A stretch of 32,767 bases of DNA from Ruminococcus sp. (GTDB lineage Bacteria; Bacillota; Clostridia; Lachnospirales; Lachnospiraceae), in contig JAMPIB010000043.1 in the NCBI GenBank assembly GCA_023663085.1, forward strand, positions 1 through 32,767. The letters are read 5' to 3'. Made by a program: the position numbers and the translations under genes. The notes beneath the pieces are model-generated. The model was not told the DNA's origin, searched no databases, and saw nothing but the letters and a program-made list of their open reading frames with translations. How positions within the stretch are numbered: the stretch's first letter is position 1; every line of letters begins with the position of its first letter. Below, in pieces: positions 31,899 to 32,767 of the stretch.

Positions 31899-32767
31899 TC
31901 ACATTGAATTCATTGTATTTTGAAAGAGAACTTTCCCGTCTCCAATTCCATACTCTTTGTAGAGTTTACTTCTGGCGGAGGTATCTGCGACTGCCCTCTG
32001 TACATCTTCTGTCCTGCCATCGGCAAACAGATTGTTTAACAGCTTGGCTAGCAGGTTTTCGCCTTCCTTTATTCCCTCTTTTATCCCTTCTTTGATTCCT
32101 TCCTTTATTCCTTCCTGTCTTCCTTCCCGCCTGATTCTATCCGCTATTTCACACATAATATTTACCCCCTCATTCTGTACTTTAAAAAACCTGACACGCT
32201 CCACGATTCTCGGAAAGTTCTCTGTTATGTAATCCGGTTTCGAGTCCTTGAAATAGGCAAGCAGTTCATTTACTCTGGCATCTTCCGTACCATATTCCAG
32301 GTTAAAATATATTTCATGCAGCCCATTGCCAAGCGACATGGTAACGTCCTGCCTGTCTGCCTTTCTGGGCAGTTTATATTGTCCCCTTCCGCCTCCTATG
32401 AAATCTCCTCTGCTGATATACACCGTTGTTACATCAGGCAGTCTGGCGTAGGGTTTTCCTTTTTCCAATATACTCATGTCTATACTTGAAAGGTAATAGC
32501 GCGTCCTCCGGAACGGCGCCTTTTCCTCATACATCTGTATTTCGACATTGATAAAATTTCCTTTTATGTCTTCCGCAAAGATGTCCAGCTCCACCGAGTG
32601 GTTTTCAAGGTTGCGGATGGCATATTGGGTTTTTACGTCTTTAATGGTGATTTTGTCATCCTGCAGCAGTATCCGGCATAATTCCTGGCACGCTCCCCTG
32701 TCCTCAAACACTTTTCCTGCAAATAGATCGCTTGTCAGGTTAAACTCTCCCGCCCGCTTTCTTTTTT
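31899..32767 (-). CDS. Rpn/PD-(D/E)XK nuclease-family (transposase-like) protein, 5' end missing
   Basis: The frame stays open to the right window edge, so the true start lies outside; a GTG at 32711 is only an internal possibility. The visible part reads SDLFAGKVFEDRG, QELCRILL, then the nuclease-like core ELDIFAEDIKGNFINVEIQ (D...ExQ), RRTRYYLSSIDMSIL, and a C-terminal GIKE-repeat tail. This is the PD-(D/E)XK nuclease family (Rpn-like) linked to recombination-promoting DNases and transposases. Genes of this family are often numerous in gut Firmicutes. Function here is unproven. Confidence 0.85.
   Translation of the reverse strand, partial: KRKRAGEFNLTSDLFAGKVFEDRGACQELCRILLQDDKITIKDVKTQYAIRNLENHSVELDIFAEDIKGNFINVEIQMYEEKAPFRRTRYYLSSIDMSILEKGKPYARLPDVTTVYISRGDFIGGGRGQYKLPRKADRQDVTMSLGNGLHEIYFNLEYGTEDARVNELLAYFKDSKPDYITENFPRIVERVRFFKVQNEGVNIMCEIADRIRREGRQEGIKEGIKEGIKEGIKEGENLLAKLLNNLFADGRTEDVQRAVADTSARSKLYKEYGIGDGKVLFQNTMNSM
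32061..32114 (-). repeat. in-frame 12-base tandem repeat (GIKE repeat)
   Basis: Within the nuclease-like gene, four degenerate 12-base units encode EGIKEGIKEGIKEGIKEG. A unit length divisible by three lets copy number change without breaking the frame. Similar Glu/Lys/Gly repeats are typical of this family's tail. Confidence 0.85.

Noticed and set aside
31899-32711. Complete nuclease-like gene starting with GTG at 32711
   Set aside because: The frame is open upstream to the window edge and the upstream residues look like family sequence, so the start lies outside.

Overview
The window looks like a chromosomal segment of an endospore-forming Clostridia, most probably a Lachnospiraceae-type organism. 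The basis is moderate GC content, a complete spoIIIA operon, spoIVB and spo0A, and the Firmicutes order asp23-nusB-xseA-xseB-ispA-dxs-tlyA-nadK-recN-spoIVB-spo0A. Every gene I can support is on the minus strand, so transcription runs from high to low coordinates. I saw no rRNA, tRNA, CRISPR array, prophage or insertion sequence, and no gene-free stretch longer than 300 bases.

In transcription order from the right edge: an Rpn/PD-(D/E)XK nuclease-like gene cut by the window edge (31899-32767); an aldo/keto reductase with a 2x[4Fe-4S] tail; a MATE exporter; feoA-feoB for ferrous iron uptake; an AAA_14/DUF4143 ATPase; HPr and an Enzyme I-like protein; and rarA. Then comes the spoIIIAA-AH operon (16813-22194), preceded by a good sigma-E-type promoter. 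It is followed by deoB, prfC and a transglutaminase-like lipoprotein. The long housekeeping operon asp23 to recN (3844-12451) has a clear promoter at its head and an intrinsic terminator at its end. spoIVB, spo0A, glgA and the first 76 codons of a SpoVB/MurJ-type flippase close the window.

Two proteins are clearly abnormal. Spo0A (1814-2332) keeps its start and whole DNA-binding domain but lacks most of the phospho-receiver domain, including the phosphorylated Asp. The Enzyme I-like protein beside HPr (23839-25107) lacks the HPr-binding helical domain; its catalytic His is replaced by Tyr and a metal-binding Asp by His. HPr itself looks normal, so this pair may be a regulatory module rather than a sugar-PTS energiser.

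Several non-coding structures are also notable. A nested hairpin pairs with the HPr ribosome-binding site. A 17-bp leader hairpin precedes feoA. Two tandem copies of a hairpin element lie between rarA and spoIIIAA. A hairpin insert sits inside the spoIIIA operon between spoIIIAC and spoIIIAD, and perfect inverted repeats lie at the deoB and MATE promoters. All functional statements are from reading the sequence and from family knowledge; no database search was run.
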